64,000 nt of DNA from Sipunculus nudus. Its lineage: Eukaryota; Annelida; Sipuncula; Golfingiida; Sipunculidae. Positions 12,306 to 25,254 of the stretch are shown here, piece by piece. The stretch lies in the NCBI GenBank assembly GCA_026874595.1, contig CM049313.1, forward strand, positions 17,049,508 to 17,113,507, in the 5' to 3' direction. Below the pieces are notes generated by a model. It was given only the letters and a program-made list of their open reading frames with translations, searched no databases and was not told where the DNA came from. The position numbers and the translations under genes are program-made. How positions within the stretch are numbered: the first letter of the stretch is position 1; the number at the start of each line of letters is the position of its first letter.

Positions 12306-13303
12306 TAGGACTGGGCATCGCCTACAAATTTCGTATCGCAATACATTGCGATATATGGCAGCGTTTAACGATACACATTGCGAAAATTTCATTAAATGAA
12401 TCGGAATTAAACGTGTTATATAATGTTACGGTGATATTACGGTGAATCCCATATTGCATATCACGATACAGTTTCCAGATATCGATATTTTTCTTCAATA
12501 TTTTTTAAATGTTCCCAAAACAGAAATTGTTTTATGAAAACAATGTTGCTGTTTCTTATTTAGACATCCTTATATAGTTGGATTAATGGCAGGCTAAAAG
12601 TGAGAGTTTATACCGTGTCTTTAGACATTTATAGTAGGAAATGTTCAAGTAGGCCTATTATACTATAAGTCAAAGGTTTGCCCTTGGGGATTTTCCTATC
12701 TGCTCAATGAATTATTGGTATACGAGAATAATTTTGATACGCAAAAGTAAAGAAGCGCTGAACACGGTCATAATAATCAATACTTCATTAATATTCTCTC
12801 CTCACATCTTATGATAACTGCAGGAAGATCAAATGTCAACTTAACAGCATAATTGTTCAAGAACGGCAGTCTTGCGATCTGGTTTACATGACTGTAATTG
12901 TGCCCACCATCTATCCCTCTTAGTGCTGAACATGCACTCCCAAAAAGTGCACATGCAATCCCAAAAAAATTAAAGGTTTCTTTGGGCACGATGAACAGTA
13001 CATTAGTAAGTAATGTTGTCATATTTCGTGTTTGAAATATACTGATCTGCATTAACTTTTATCTGTTGTTATGTTTAATATGATAAAGAATTATTAATAT
13101 ATAATAATATTAATAAATAAAAAAAACATTTGATTCCTTCTCATTTTATACGATGCAAATATTGCGATAAATATCGCAATACACTAGCAAATATCGCATT
13201 ATATAGCGATACGTGGTTTATAGGTGATAGCCAGCCCTAATACGCAATATGGGAATCATGGTATCGCGATATATCGAAATACCGGTAATATCGCGCAGCC
13301 CTA
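12306..13303. mobile_element. hAT-like non-autonomous DNA element with a doubled right end
   Basis: The left terminus TAGGACTGGGCATCGCCTA (12306) pairs as an imperfect inverted repeat with the right terminus ending at 13239, whose reverse complement reads TAGGGCTGGCTATCACCTA. Similarity runs about 55 bases inward through CGTATCGC and GCGATAT motifs. TAGGGCTGGGCGATA-like termini are typical of hAT elements and their MITEs. A second right terminus ends at 13303 (reverse complement TAGGGCTGCGCGATATTACC), suggesting a nested or solo end. Both ends are rich in ATCGCGATAT palindromes. The interior (12420-13100) holds no transposase; the 91-codon minus-strand frame at 12777-13052 resembles no family. 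I could not find a clean 8-bp target duplication. Confidence 0.6.
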
Positions 13304-13949
13304 TTTCGAATATTGGGGACTTGCAGAGACAGTGAATATGGCTTATATGTAGGGACAATAAGGGACAGGAGGGATGACACACAGGAGTCGACGGAGAGAA
13401 ACGGATAACCTAAAGAACACCTGTATATATATATATATCGATTATGTCACTGAAAGGCAGTAGACATAGAATGTTTGTTATAATATGTATGACCAACGGA
13501 TATTTGCAAAAGATAAATTTAGGTTGTACTTTTACAAAGAAATAGTTGGATCTCGATGTTATTTAATTCGAAATAAATATGATACGGTTACATTTAAACC
13601 CGAGTAAGAAGACCACCCTTGGGCCTCGCCGTTTGTGGGATTAATTCAAAGTTGGTCTTATCAGGCGGGTTAGCTATAACGATTGTGGATGTTTTCGGCC
13701 GACTCAAGGTTGGTCTTAATAGACAGGTGGTCTTCTTAGATAGGTGTTTTTTTACAGACAGGTTCCACTGCACTTATACAAGTTATAACCTCCACCTACC
13801 CATCGAGAGAGAATATTTTTTTTTATTTTATACTTCGTCTTCTCCTTCTTTTCCTATTATTCTGTCACTTTTTATACCTGAATCCGCTTATATTAACTAA
13901 GGTTGAAACTTAGTATGTACCAATTACCTTGGCCCATTTCAACGACATT
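13304..13949. other. Non-coding DNA before the large duplication
   Basis: A GGGACAGGAGGGATGACACAC phrase near 13361 resembles AGATAGGAGGGATGACAGAC near 27800, just before segment B, so the duplicated unit may begin here rather than at 13950. The open frame 13619-13900 has no recognisable homology. Confidence 0.4.
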
Positions 13950-14839
13950 GACCTATTTATCAAGGTTAGAGCGCTCATAAAGTGTTTGAAATTAAATTGT
14001 TTATAAATAAAGTAACTTTTACTGATTTTATATGTTTATCGTATTTGACTTTAAATGTTTCCATAACATTAACATTGAGGTTTGAGGCTTGTGTATTTAT
14101 TATTTAGGTGCCCGTCGTTGTAACCACTGAACACTTACAGTAACAGCGTTAATAGTTTCTCTTTATTAAGTTGATTTGATAGTTGCTGAGAATAGTTAAG
14201 AATTATTCAGCTGTCACAGACGGCCACGAGTAATTGCGGAAGTATATAACATGATTAACTTATTGTTATTAAAAATGATTACTTTTCCCATAACATAAAT
14301 TTATTCGTATTGTTGTCGATTCTTTTAAATAACTGAATTTATAACTAAATTTTTAATAGTATATAGACCCAACACTGGAAAGAGCTGCTCCTTGAATTTA
14401 TTATACAAATTATACTCCCCATTCAGAGCTAAAAATCATTATTATTAAGGCTTTTTAACCTAACATTTTTATGTCACTCATCGACGATGGGTCAGGTTGT
14501 CCAATTAGTCTAATCTTCATACAGCTTTGATTGGATTGACATCATGGGGAACGAAGAAGATTAGACGAGGATTAGCCAATACATTATGAATGCTTCACTT
14601 CGGATAAATGCAAAATATAGTACAACAAAGGTCTTTTGGGTCCTTTGATCGATTTCCCCTAAAGGAAGCAGAAGCTATACAAAGCAAACTGGAAAATGGA
14701 TTAGGAATCTAGATGGGACCCTATTGCCGGAGACTAAACGATCGTCAAATGAAGCGATTTGCCGATTTGCTGAAAATACCAGAAACCAAAAAATGGAATG
14801 ACAAGATTACAAGAAAAAAACCAATGGTTGATTCTATTA

Positions 14840-16400
14840 TAGATGTATAATATGCATTTTATACATATAAATAGGAACATTTCTATCTCAAACCTGGATA
14901 AATATTTCTTGTAACCTCTAAAAATCTGTGGGTAGGAGAACCAGAAACACAGTTATGGGGATGATATTGGCTACCTATGGTAGACAGTTGGAAACCAATA
15001 AAGTACATTACATATTTTTTTATAGCGAAACGCAGAAGGTAAAAGATCCATGTGTTAATCCGTGTCAGTGTTTTGGAAAGGATTATACATGGCACTTAAC
15101 AATGTTTGACTACAATCCATACAATCTCGGTATGTTTTGTTTTGTTACTAAAAAGTGATGTAGCTGATAATAAATTATTTAACCTATATATCCGCTTTAT
15201 AGGTGTCCGATCATACCTCTTGTATTGTGATTATATTATTTTTTAAAAGAGATACGGTGGTATGGAGTCCATGGAATTGGTCTAGCGAAGACAAAGTAAA
15301 TCATGGAACAAATAATCTGTGGAGAGTGACCATCAGTTAACGTTGCATGACCGTGTATTGTAAACGATACGATGTACAATGATATTAAGTCATATTCTGA
15401 GAACCAGTCCCTAATCTAGTAAAAAAAAAGTTAAATCAACTGTACAGACACACAAAAAAAAACAAATGTTGACAATTTTCCTTGAACATTGTCGTATTTA
15501 TGACTCTCTCCTCAGACGTATGCATTAAAACAGCTAAGCAAGTTTTAACTAATAAAGGAGATTTACAAATTTTAAATATTCTGTACACTTTAATTAGAGT
15601 TAATATATATAATAGTGAACAGATATCAGGAACGACAGAACATATAATGCAAATTCAAAGGATGAGACAGAGGAGATGAAAAAAGGACAAAGGTATGAAG
15701 AATTTAGTATCTATTTATTTAATTGAAATTGAATGTAACAGTGTATGACGTCACGTACCATAATATTTATGTCTTTACTGTTATTTAAACATATATGGCC
15801 TTTACAATAAATAGTTACGATTAAGGCAAATAAAGCTATATTTTGATTCTAATATAATCAATTTCCAATATGTAATACCCATATAGATTACCCTTCCTAT
15901 TGGACATTGCTTGGCTTCAAAAAAGTTTGCAATACATGGTGTTTTGTCATGTGCATGTTAATCTACATGTTCTGAACATTAAGATTACAAAGTTTGTACT
16001 GATAACGATAAAACAAATTGACACTCTTAATCCAATTTTTGAATCTGGAATTTAAGTCCACTCTCTGCTCAGCGTTACTTTTGTTTAACGTAATTTGTAT
16101 CTTTTTTTGGTGATAAAAGACCATCTAAAGAAGACTGTGCGTCCTCCTACCTGACTTATGGGACAAGAAAAAAATCAGTTCCAGTTGTAGACTTATGCGT
16201 CAAAGATGTTGATTTGAAGAAGAGCTTACCTTTTGCACAAAAATACTTATTAATAAAGGTTTGACTGTGCTAATAGAATTTACATGTAATAGGAAAAACG
16301 TTGATCTGTAAAACAGATCTTGTCTGTCTCCCGCCTAATTTTAACCAGCTGGAAAAATATGGTAAAAACCTGTTTGAAATTTGAGATGTCTGCCATCAAG
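14840..16400. other. Segment A-specific stretch, absent from segment B
   Basis: Homology with segment B stops after TTGATTCTATTATAG (14830) and resumes near 16425; in B the two flanks are almost adjacent (28996-29008). About 1.6 kb is therefore an insertion in A or a deletion in B. I see no terminal repeats, coding domain or poly(A) that would identify it. Confidence 0.6.
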
Positions 16401-16885
16401 ATGACCCCTGTGACTACGAAACCTGCATAAAGGTCATTCAGGTTTGCACTTTACCTAGCCCTTCATGAGATGTGTCAATAGTGCAACTTTGGTGACTGGC
16501 CCCAAATTCTTTGAAAGTTATTACGGTAACATCATTTAAGCATTATCGCCTCTGTGACCTTGAAAGGAGCATCAAGGTCAACCAAATTGACTTGCCGAAA
16601 TGAGGTGCATCAATGCTGCAAGTCTGGTGACAGTACCTCAAATTATTTTCTAGTTATCGCATTTAAACCATTTTAGCATTATCGCCTTTGTGGCCTTGAA
16701 AAATGCGGCGTCACTCTATTAGAACTTGATCTAGCATTTCATAAATTCAATGGTCTTAGTATGATGACTGTATGCAATTTGATTTGGCGTTTTTGTGTTA
16801 AAGTTATATCTGAGACGGAAGGACGGATGAACGGACGGCGATAGACAAAAAAGTCTTCAAACAGTGGCCCGAATACCAGCTCTAT
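16400..16885 (+). repeat. 'GACCTTGA'-type mollusc dispersed repeat, copy in segment A
   Basis: Two to three ~140-bp subunits each contain (C/T)TGTG(A/G)C..TGAAA, an ACCTAGC-CTTCATGAG-like phrase, GTGTCAA/GCATCAATG and CAAATTATTTT-like blocks. They are followed by GAGACGGAAGGACGG, ATGAACGGACGG and AGTGGCCCGAATACCAG. Repeats built from 'AACATGACCTAGC..TTCATGAGGTGTATCAA' and ending in GGACGG tracts are very common in bivalve genomes (general knowledge). No coding potential. Confidence 0.65.
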
Positions 16886-17313
16886 GGTAAGTTGTAATAT
16901 CTGTAGTATAACTTTCACTTATAAATGTCTAAACATGACAATAATGAAGGAAAGGTTTAAATGTTCAATGTAAATGTTGTTCCGTACTTTTAGTCCTAAT
17001 ATTGCGTGAAATTGGAACGTGAATGTGGCGTTGAATGCAGCATGATCTATCTTATTAGCGTAAATTAGTTCACGATTGACGATATAGCAGTTACTGAGTG
17101 CCCTAATTAGGTTTCCATTATCGGTTTCATGCATTTATGTTAATTCAATTAAAGCCACATCAGCAGAATGATTAAAAGAGCATTCATAGTCAGCCCTGTT
17201 TTTACCGTTTTAGATAAGCTCTTTCAAATTAAGGTACTTTTGTATTCACCGAGCTTGTTGGTAACTTGTTGTGTTTTCTTTCAACAATATTACTCAAAAT
17301 AACATATTTTATG

Positions 17314-17940
17314 AGTGAATATTTTTAAAGAATAAGCAAAACACCAAATAAACATTCCATAAAATGTTAAAACCTGAATCACATTATGTTCTTAAAGGAT
17401 TCTTAGCCATTTCGACATAGAGCAGTTTTTTTAATCTGTCCTATGGTCAGATCCAATTACCTGCTAAGGTTATGTTATTATTTAGATTTTCAATAAATCA
17501 GTAAAGAAATTTCATAACTTCGCATGTTGTATAAGGTTAAAGGTTTAATAAGATTGTACTATTTTTCTACTCCACCTATAAAAATAAGGCAGCCAAGGAA
17601 TATCAGTCAGCTTAAGAATGTTTTAGAGTGAACATTTGTTAAGAATAAGCAAAACACCAAATAAACATTCCATAAAATTTTAAACATAACCTGAATCATA
17701 TTATGTTCTCAATGGTTTCTTAGCCATTTCGACATAGAGCAATTTGTTTAATCCGTCCTATGGTCAGACTTAAGTTCCTGCCAAGGTTATAAAAATTATT
17801 TAGATTTTCAATAAATCATTAAAATAAATTTCATAATTTCGCATGTTATATAGGGTTAAAGGTTTCATAAGATTGTACTTTTTTCTACTCCGCCTATAAA
17901 AATAAAGCAGCGAAGGGATGTCAGTCAGTTTAAGAACCTA
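17314..17940 (+). repeat. 312-bp tandem duplication inside segment A
   Basis: AATAAGCAAAACACCAAATA occurs at 17331 and 17643. The units are collinear through TAGCCATTTCGACATAGAGC, GATTGTACT and AAAATAA(G/A)GCAGC. Segment B has only one such unit (about 29800-30110), so this duplication arose after the large one. Confidence 0.85.
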
Positions 17941-18000
17941 CTGAACTCCTACCTACATCAGGCAGTTTAAGAACACTAAATGAGATAATACTTTACACAC

Positions 18001-18030
18001 TATTATTATTATTATTATTATTATTATTAT
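18001..18030. repeat. (TTA)10 microsatellite
   Basis: Ten uninterrupted trinucleotide units. The matching place in segment B (about 30170-30200) has only a decayed TTATTATTTTTATCATT version. Confidence 0.9.
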
Positions 18031-19059
18031 CATCATCGATGTTGTTATCAGGTTATTAAAATAAATTTTACTTATTATTATACAGATCATATACTTGTCT
18101 GCAATGAAAAATGACTAATGCCATATTATCAATACGAGTACTTATAATCTTAACTTGATGTTTTGGGAAATATAATTCCCCGATCCAAACAACAACGCAC
18201 AGCAAACGATATTCACATCCCTGGTGCTGCTTGGTGTTGCAAACTTTATCAACAGGAAAGAAAGTATTCACAAGCAGAAGTTCATATGCTCCTAAGGTAT
18301 CAGCTCTAATATCAACGGTATCAGATCATGCTACTAGGTGGGAAGCTAAACTAATGCTGTACCTTTACTTTAAATCAGAATCAAATTCTTCCTCCTTTCA
18401 ATTAAATAAATCTCTCGCATCCCCTCCTCCTTTGCTCCGCTTTTTCGATCTAGATTTTGTGTGTTAAATTTGGTAGAAACGGGGACCTTAGTTACATAAT
18501 AAAATCTGTCACTGGAAATACTGGAACGACAATTACAGGTTTAGAAACAATGGAATACCTTTTTTCAGGAGAAGTTTGAAAATCCAGCGTGGTTTAGTTG
18601 AACGGTACCTTTTCCGAATCAAGATATAAACATGATTTAAACATGATTTATTTTTAAATGACCGATTTACCAAATTAATCCACTTCCATAATATATGTCG
18701 GATGAGACTCCCGTGGAATACATCCTATATAAGATGTCGAGAAACATGATTTAAATGAATTAAGTTGAGCGTTTTCTTATTTAATAGGTAAATGGTTAAA
18801 AGAAACGAATCCCTGATAATCGGTTGGATATTAATAATACATTCGTAACATTTTTTTTTGCACAGAAGTGATAGAAAGAGGGGGTCTGGGAGATAGCCAG
18901 TATATGAACAAAGAAGCACCCCTTTCAGTGAGCTATGTTAAATTTATATAACATAATTTTCCGTACTTCTATAGGAATCAAATAAATTGTTTAAATGTTA
19001 TTAACGAGCTCAACTGGACATTACGCAATTTAAGTAGATCATAATGGTCATAATGGTAG

Positions 19060-19175
19060 ATCATAATGGCTATAGCCACAACAGCAGAATGATTAAAAAC
19101 AGCTTTTATAGTCAGCTCTGTTTTAGCGTATGCCAAGATAATTAGATCAGATCTTGTGTGTTGTATAATTTGTAG
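19060..19175 (+). repeat. Extra partial copy of the AGCCACA..CAGCAGAATGATTAAAA block
   Basis: This block resembles 17150-17210 (segment A) and 29622-29712 (segment B). Its right half (TTTTAGCGTATG..A..TTAGATCAG) is closer to segment B than to the other A copy. It sits inside a segment A-specific insertion, so it is a third paralogous fragment rather than part of the collinear pair. Confidence 0.6.
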
Positions 19176-19448
19176 TCATAATGGTCACCCGTTTTAATAA
19201 ATGATTATAAAGTGAGCATTTTTTATTCAATATGTTCTGGTATGATACTCTAGTTGAATATTTGTAAAAGGCACATCTTAGGGTATTTGTAAATTTCAAT
19301 TTTTTGTATAGGGAAAGCTTATACTTAAACCACTTGAACAGCCGCTTAATCTACTTAAGCAGCCGCTTCCGATACCTCAATGCATAGGACTTTTATTTCA
19401 AGAGAGCTGCACATCTTGCCATTGTATCCTTATAGATATTACTAACTC

Positions 19449-19800
19449 CGGCTTCTGTGGCTCAGGGGTAGAGCGCAGGACTCAAAGCCGGGAGATCGGG
19501 GGTTCGAATCTCAGCCAAGGCGGTGAGGTTTTTTCACGTACGGCCCCCACCCAGGGTGAGCGCTCTGCAGGCTTAATGGGAAGGCTGTGCCCTACAGCCG
19601 TGTATCACTCACATACGAGTGCGCCTTTGGGGGGTTCCTCGGTGTTATGACCCAGCAATGGGGATGATTACACACCCAGGACCCGCAGGTGCGGTATGAT
19701 AGGAAAATGATAGGAAGCGAGTGCTACCGCCCTGTCAAATAGTCCCGAACCGAAATGGAAACTCTGCAGATGTACATACTTAGTTAAGGCTTAGTTAAGT
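19449..19800 (+). mobile_element. tRNA-derived SINE
   Basis: The head looks like a tRNA: acceptor-like GGCTTCT, A box TGGCTCAGGGGTAGAGC and B box GGGTTCGAATCTC at the usual spacing, so it would be read by RNA polymerase III. The body contains CCACCC..GGTGAGCGCTCTGCAGGC, TTAATGGGAAGGCTGTGCC and a conserved block CTCACATACGAGTGCGCCTTT..GGGTTCCTCGGTGTTATGA..CACACCCAGGACCCGCAGG. A second copy lies inverted at 61600-61901, and a third copy of the conserved block at 46703-46815. The copy interrupts segment A, which is empty here in B. It is not a functional tRNA gene, because the 3' end runs on without an acceptor stem. Confidence 0.85.
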
Positions 19801-20043
19801 CAGCATTTTAAAAAAATGGAGGCGGTTACCTTCACCCAAAAAAAAAAAAAACTCCGAGGGGAAAAACGTTTTATTTAGAATATGAAGTCGTCCTAAAAAG
19901 TCCACTTCAGGATTTTAAACGTTTTAATACAAGCTCGGGTCCGGTATATTTACGATTCTTGATATATCTCTATGAATAATAATCACAAATCTGGTCATTC
20001 TGTTCGCATTGGATCATATTGATTGGAAGCACTTTTGTGATCT

Positions 20044-20045
<2 letters not shown>

Positions 20046-20120
<75 letters not shown>
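20046..20120. repeat. (TA)n microsatellite, about 75 bases
   Basis: Uninterrupted alternating TA. It gives a false IYIYIY open frame. Confidence 0.95.
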
Positions 20121-20122
<2 letters not shown>

Positions 20123-23100
20123 CAGCCCTTTATATTCTGTCATACAGTCTTACATTTTACTATGGTAGATTATTCATATTTCTATTCGATATTGCTTTTG
20201 GGAAAGTAAACAAGAAGGGATATATGATGACTGTAGTATTATAAAATTTATTTGGGAATTAGACTGGAATAGATAGAAGCATTATACATCCCCGTGAAAG
20301 CAATTTCATATATATCTGTATTCCCATGTTTCCTGCACTGAGAAACAAATATCATAAACTGGAATCGGTAGTGCTTGGCTTGTAACAACTCAAAGTTCAT
20401 AGATTTATGACGTACCTAAAAAGCATCAAGACATCATGTAGATAGATTTGCAACACTGTCTTTCTATATAAAATTGTCAACAGAAAGCACATTTTATTAT
20501 TTGAGGGAAATATATTAGTTAGAATAAGCAGTCACTGAAATTGCCCGTTATCATATCAACCTTTCTTGATTTCAGATGTGGCAGTATTTGCAAGGTTTCG
20601 CCAGGTTTTAAAGCATAGTCAAGGCTGGGAAAAAAATTTTTTTTTTTGAAGCAGTTTTCAGCTTTCATAAATCATTTCCATCAAACTTCAAAGGAACCTC
20701 CATCAATTTCAAATGTGTTAATGGATTCATCATGTTTCTATCGACACCATATTATTATTTAAAATTTACACATCATTACTGAGTTCATTACAAGAAAATG
20801 TCATGGAAAATGTTACGTTTTAACAGCAGATAAACAGAAAATAGTCCATGTAATCTTCCGAATCTTCTCAATAATTTTATAAATGAGATCACCAAACCTA
20901 TTTCGAATCAAATAAGAATATTAAAAAAAATTCTCTGCTCTGTTGATTTATTTTCACCCTAGTCATAAATAACTTGAAATTGATTAGCAATAACTTTGTT
21001 TGTAAGAAAATTATAAGGACAAGATAACGACCAGACAAAACGTCTTTCCGCAGAAAACGGTTATATAATTTAAATAATGTTAATGATAAGAATTGTATTT
21101 TGCGGCTGTGGCCTTAACTGTTGTTACTTGAAAGCATCGCATTCCAGCATCTAAAGCCTGGAATGGCCGTACAATGCCGTTCTTGCATTCGAACCTACAT
21201 TCCTCAGATTATCAGTTCAGAATTATATCCGCAAACAGGGACGGAAAAAAATTACATGATGTAAAGCAGCACCTTGTCCCCCCTCTGCTTAATTGTATTA
21301 TCTGTCTATACCTTAAATCAGATTCCAAAGGGAATTTTAGAAATATCTATATTTAATTGAATTATGATATCTCAATATGAAATAAACAATATTTCATTGA
21401 TACACTTAATATAATTTGGATGAAGAAGTGACCTATAAAAGTGAAAGGGAGAAGAATATTAAGGTTAGGCAAGAAAGCTATCAGCATTGACCTTCAATTG
21501 ATTCTCGTGTGATCTGATTTCTTATGATTTCTTAGGAGAGGTCAATAGCATCATCAGTCCTTTTTACTCTTGTTCTTCAAATACATAGGGGCATTATGGA
21601 GAGCGTCTTTTTATATTTTACTTTCATTCATTCTGATCAGCTTAGCTTAAAGGGTTCTTTCTTAACATAACCTTAGTATGACCCTATGCTGGCAGTCGCA
21701 ATCCACTGTCAACTTGTCAGAAAGATAGTAAACCAGGCTCTATTTAAATGGATAAAATTCCATTAAGGGTGCTATTCACATCTCGAATTATAGCCACAAC
21801 ATCTCCATTATTTATGAAGTCCTTTAATTCAGCTATTTTACATCTGGGAATTTGCCAGCACATTAAACAGGTTTTATGTTTGTGGGAAACTGTCTTGTAT
21901 TGAGTAATACAATGTGTAAGTAAATGATAAATGATAAATCACAGATAGACTGGCAGGCAACAAAGAAAGAAATTACGGATAATCCCTCGAGGATGTGCTT
22001 TATACCCTTTCTTCATCAGGTCCATGAAACGGTGACATCATATGGCATTAGTAAAATCAAGTTGTCAAGAACCGGTACAGCACGTCAGAAAAGAGGTGTC
22101 ATTGTATGCCACTCGAGGGCATTTCTGGTCAGCAAACATAAGAAGTCTGTCTGTATGTCTCGTTTTTCTCCTTTATCCATGTTTCTTTTGTATGCTTTTG
22201 TGAGGCCTACGATAACGGAGGGAGGACACAATCAAAGCAGGCAAGGCATTAGACGGTTTGGGGCTCGCGAACAGGCAACAAAACACACACATCTATATTT
22301 ATATAGATATATATATAACATTTTTCCCGAAGAAATAAAACATGTAGTGACAACTAGTGAGGTATACGGACCCTTCTTTGCATAATATGTACATAAATTT
22401 AGATTTTAATCCAAAACTTTAAAAGTTCTATAAATTTGACACTTAATACAGCAAAGGCATTTCGTCAATTTACAACCGGACATGAGAGAATATGTTTATG
22501 AAATAAACTGACAAAAAAATTAAGGTACCTTTTAATAAGTAATTATACAGTTGAATTTCATTATTTCATAAATTGTCATACTTTATCTGTGAATAAAGTT
22601 TCTTGACAGTAAATGCATACTTAACTCATTAGCACTGTGCTGGTTTAACATTTTTTTAAATACGCCTGCATTTCTAACATTAAGCCTAGCTTCTAATAAT
22701 TTAAATAATGGAATTTTAAAAGTGAATAGGCAAGAAATGACATATGAGTGTCCTATGGCCGTAAATCACCTGAAAAATGAAAACTAAGATGACCCAGTCT
22801 TTAAGAATATTTTTAATTTTTTTTTAATAAATTTACAATAGCTCTGCCTGGAATCAAGAACTTGTGCCTAAATATGATGGCTCAGTAAGGAAAAGTGCTT
22901 CTTTAAGATTTGACTAAATCATTAAAGGTTTATTATCATTTGCAATTATATGTTTATTATCTTAAGTCATTGGATCATTTTGGCTAATTAAAGGTTACCC
23001 CACAAAACCATCCCAACACAAGGGATTAATATATCCAGTTTACCTGTTCAATGCGTTGTAATGGTTATGTTTATGAGAAAACACAATACACGCGTGTTTG

Positions 23101-23861
23101 TTTACCAAACCCGAGAATGATTGACCAGTGGAAACCATGGAAAGATACATGAAAGAAGAAGCACGGAAGAAACACCGGTTGGAAGCTAAAACATCTTTAT
23201 TTTTTAAATTGCTCGGTACAACCACCAGGTGGAGTGCGCCCTATATTTAAGTTTGATGCCATTGATCGCGCTCGGTGCAAGCTGTCTTAAAGTATATTAT
23301 TAGGAAAATACACTATACACTATATTTAATGTATTTCAATAAGCCTAGTGATGAATAGGTCCCTTTAAAAAGACAGAGGCACGTCAGAGTTTATTTAATT
23401 TCACTACAAACATTCACTCAGTGGCGAAGAATTTTCTTCTTACTATTTGTTCGCTTTACCAAGAAAGAATAATAATTCTTTTTCTTCCTAAATCTCCATG
23501 TAGATAGAGCAATAATCCTGTCAAGGCCTCTGTGTGCATTGAGATTTAATTGAAGCCATAAAGCTTATGTAGTAAGGTATAGTTAATCCACACAGTGGAG
23601 ATAAAACCGACCGACCACCTCATCCAAGCTTCAGCCTGACGGATAGAAATTGGTAAGGAACCTAGTTCTTCTAACCCTGTAGGGATTAAACGTCTGGATC
23701 CATATTCCACCTGAACATCTAACATTCCCGGTGGGGCTATAGTTCCACGGAAACGCAGCCAAATATTAAATCAAACAGACGATGTAAGTAAAGGCACATG
23801 TGTCCGAAACGTAACAACTGTTACCCTCATAACGCTTGAAACTAAAATTGGTATATTTTAT

Positions 23862-24053
23862 TCAACAGGAAATATTTAAATTTATTTTATACCCTCTCGG
23901 GAAGCCACAACGGGGAAGAAATGTACATCGAATACTAAGGTTTACGCCCCATGGTCCTATATTTGTAAGCAATAAATACACGACACAGATGAGGGGCCAA
24001 CTTTGAGTCGTTGGTAATACATAAACCTGCACTTTAAAAGTGAAACTATACAT
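23862..24053 (-). other. Open frame over the best-preserved block of segment A
   Basis: The minus-strand frame has a counterpart in segment B (33804-34022). Over about 28 codons both read V-Y-x-L-L-T-N-I-G-P-W-G-V-N-L-S-x-R-x-T-F-L-P-R, with no indel or stop. By eye three codon differences in this stretch are silent and three change the residue, so selection on protein is not shown. An acceptor-like TTGCTTACAAATATAG precedes GACCATGGGG on the minus strand. This could be a relic exon or simply the least diverged piece of the duplication. I do not recognise the peptide. Confidence 0.2.
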
Positions 24054-24180
24054 TTATGTCAGAAAAAATAGACAATGTAAAATTAATAGGTTTCCTTGCT
24101 TTTTCCAGCGCATTTTGATTGGCTTGTCCTGTAACTGAGACATCTCGGTTGGCACTGTTAGAGGGCACATGAGTCCTTTG

Positions 24181-25254
24181 CTCTACCCTGAGCTATGGAA
24201 ACAGGCTTAGAATGACATAGTTGATAGTAATAAAAATGATTTTAATTGCAATCATGCATAATTTTGTTTTGTTTCTAATGATTTACGGCATACCATTCAA
24301 AAATATCCCAGTTAGTTTAATTGCCAAAACACATAAAATCATTTGTATTTACAGGTATTTGCGTAAGAAATGATAACTTCTTAGGCCGTAATCACAACGA
24401 ATTCTATATTACTAGTCTTCTCTAATGCTGTTGTTGTTTTCTACAGTGTTCACAAATGTAAATATCTGCTAGGGTGTTCTCTGGACAGCTTTGAATGACA
24501 AAACTAAGACTAAAATAACATTAAAATACGTACAATGAATACGAATACCTCATGTTTGCTGATAATATTTCATTTCAAGAAGGGCATAAAAGTTATCCCT
24601 GGACCACGTTTACTTTGTGATCTTATTGCGACATGGCGGGTAAAAGCTCCTTCGTGTCTCATTTTGACGTCAGGTTGTCAGCATGGCCCTTAGGAATTAT
24701 ACAAGCTGATGGGCTAAAGAACAAAACTGTTATTAGAAAGAGATATGTGTGGACAATTTGCATAAGTAATGTCAATCTAAATAAAAAAGTCCCTAAAGGC
24801 GCATACTGGCATTGTTTGCAAACTGTGTGACTAAATTTTCTTCGGGTTAAAAACATCTTAAACGTTACTAAACATAATGGAATCTCTCTGGATTATATTT
24901 AAAAAATGCAAAAATGCAGAATAGTCTTGCTAACATAATCATGTAATATTTCGCCGAAACGTTAATTGTTAACATCCTCCAATTAATGTGATGGAATCCG
25001 GAGATATTGATACTACCCAGTTTTATATGCAAATTAAGACATTTGTTACAGTTCCATTTGACCAATCATATCGGTTTTACACTATCAGGTATATTTATTA
25101 TTGATGGTTTGCCATGCTAAACATAAAAAATGACCATAGCGCTCATATTTCAGGTATACGGGTAACACATACCTTACCTTTTACTCAGTGTCTTAATAAT
25201 CTCTTGGTCGGTGTATCGTTGACTCTTTTCCTGTTAAGATGTTAATATGAATGT
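24181..25254. other. Linker between segments A and C, weakly matched elsewhere
   Basis: Most of this has no partner in unit 2. A short match does exist: ATGCAAATTAAGACATTTGTT..AGTTCCATTTG (25028) resembles ATGCAAAACAAGACATTTGTT..AGTTCTATTTG (43609), as expected if 43.6 kb is the displaced counterpart. No gene is seen. Confidence 0.5.

Larger units (their letters stand above)
13950..24180 (+). repeat. Segmental duplication, unit 1, segment A
   Basis: This stretch is collinear with 28230-34240 in the same orientation. Shared anchors (A/B): CTTCATACAGCTT..GATTGGATTG (14517/28681); GGTCCTTTGATC (14639/28803); AGTGGCCCGAATAC (16863/29319); AAAGCCACATCAGC (17152/29624); TATTAAAATAAATTTTACTTAT (18054/30221); AGGTGGGAAGCTAAACTAAT (18334/30507); CATCAAACTT..AGGAACCTCCAT (20682/31126); GAGGTCAATAGCA (21539/31499); GATGTGCTTTATACCCTTT (21992/31951); CTATGGCCGTA (22753/32717); ATACACGCGTG (23086/33042); CGACCACCTCATCCAAGC (23609/33651); ACGCCCCATGGTCCTATATTTG (23945/33982). 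By eye divergence is roughly a fifth to a quarter, so the duplication is old. A is longer because it holds insertions at about 14840-16410 and 18960-20640 and an internal 312-bp duplication. Confidence 0.9.

Noticed and set aside
19449-19521. Functional tRNA gene
   Set aside because: A and B boxes are present, but the 3' half of the acceptor stem is missing and the sequence continues into a SINE body that recurs elsewhere.
20044-20244. Open frame of IYIYIY repeats (and similar at 32058-32360, 42799-43098, 63748-63993)
   Set aside because: Translation of TA microsatellites; any frame across a long TA tract is open. Only the non-TA parts of the 42.8 and 63.75 kb frames were kept, on independent evidence.
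21924-22385. 153-codon open frame as a gene
   Set aside because: In the paralogous segment B the frame is broken and its homologous part lies in a shorter frame with a TA expansion. No domain or splice context.
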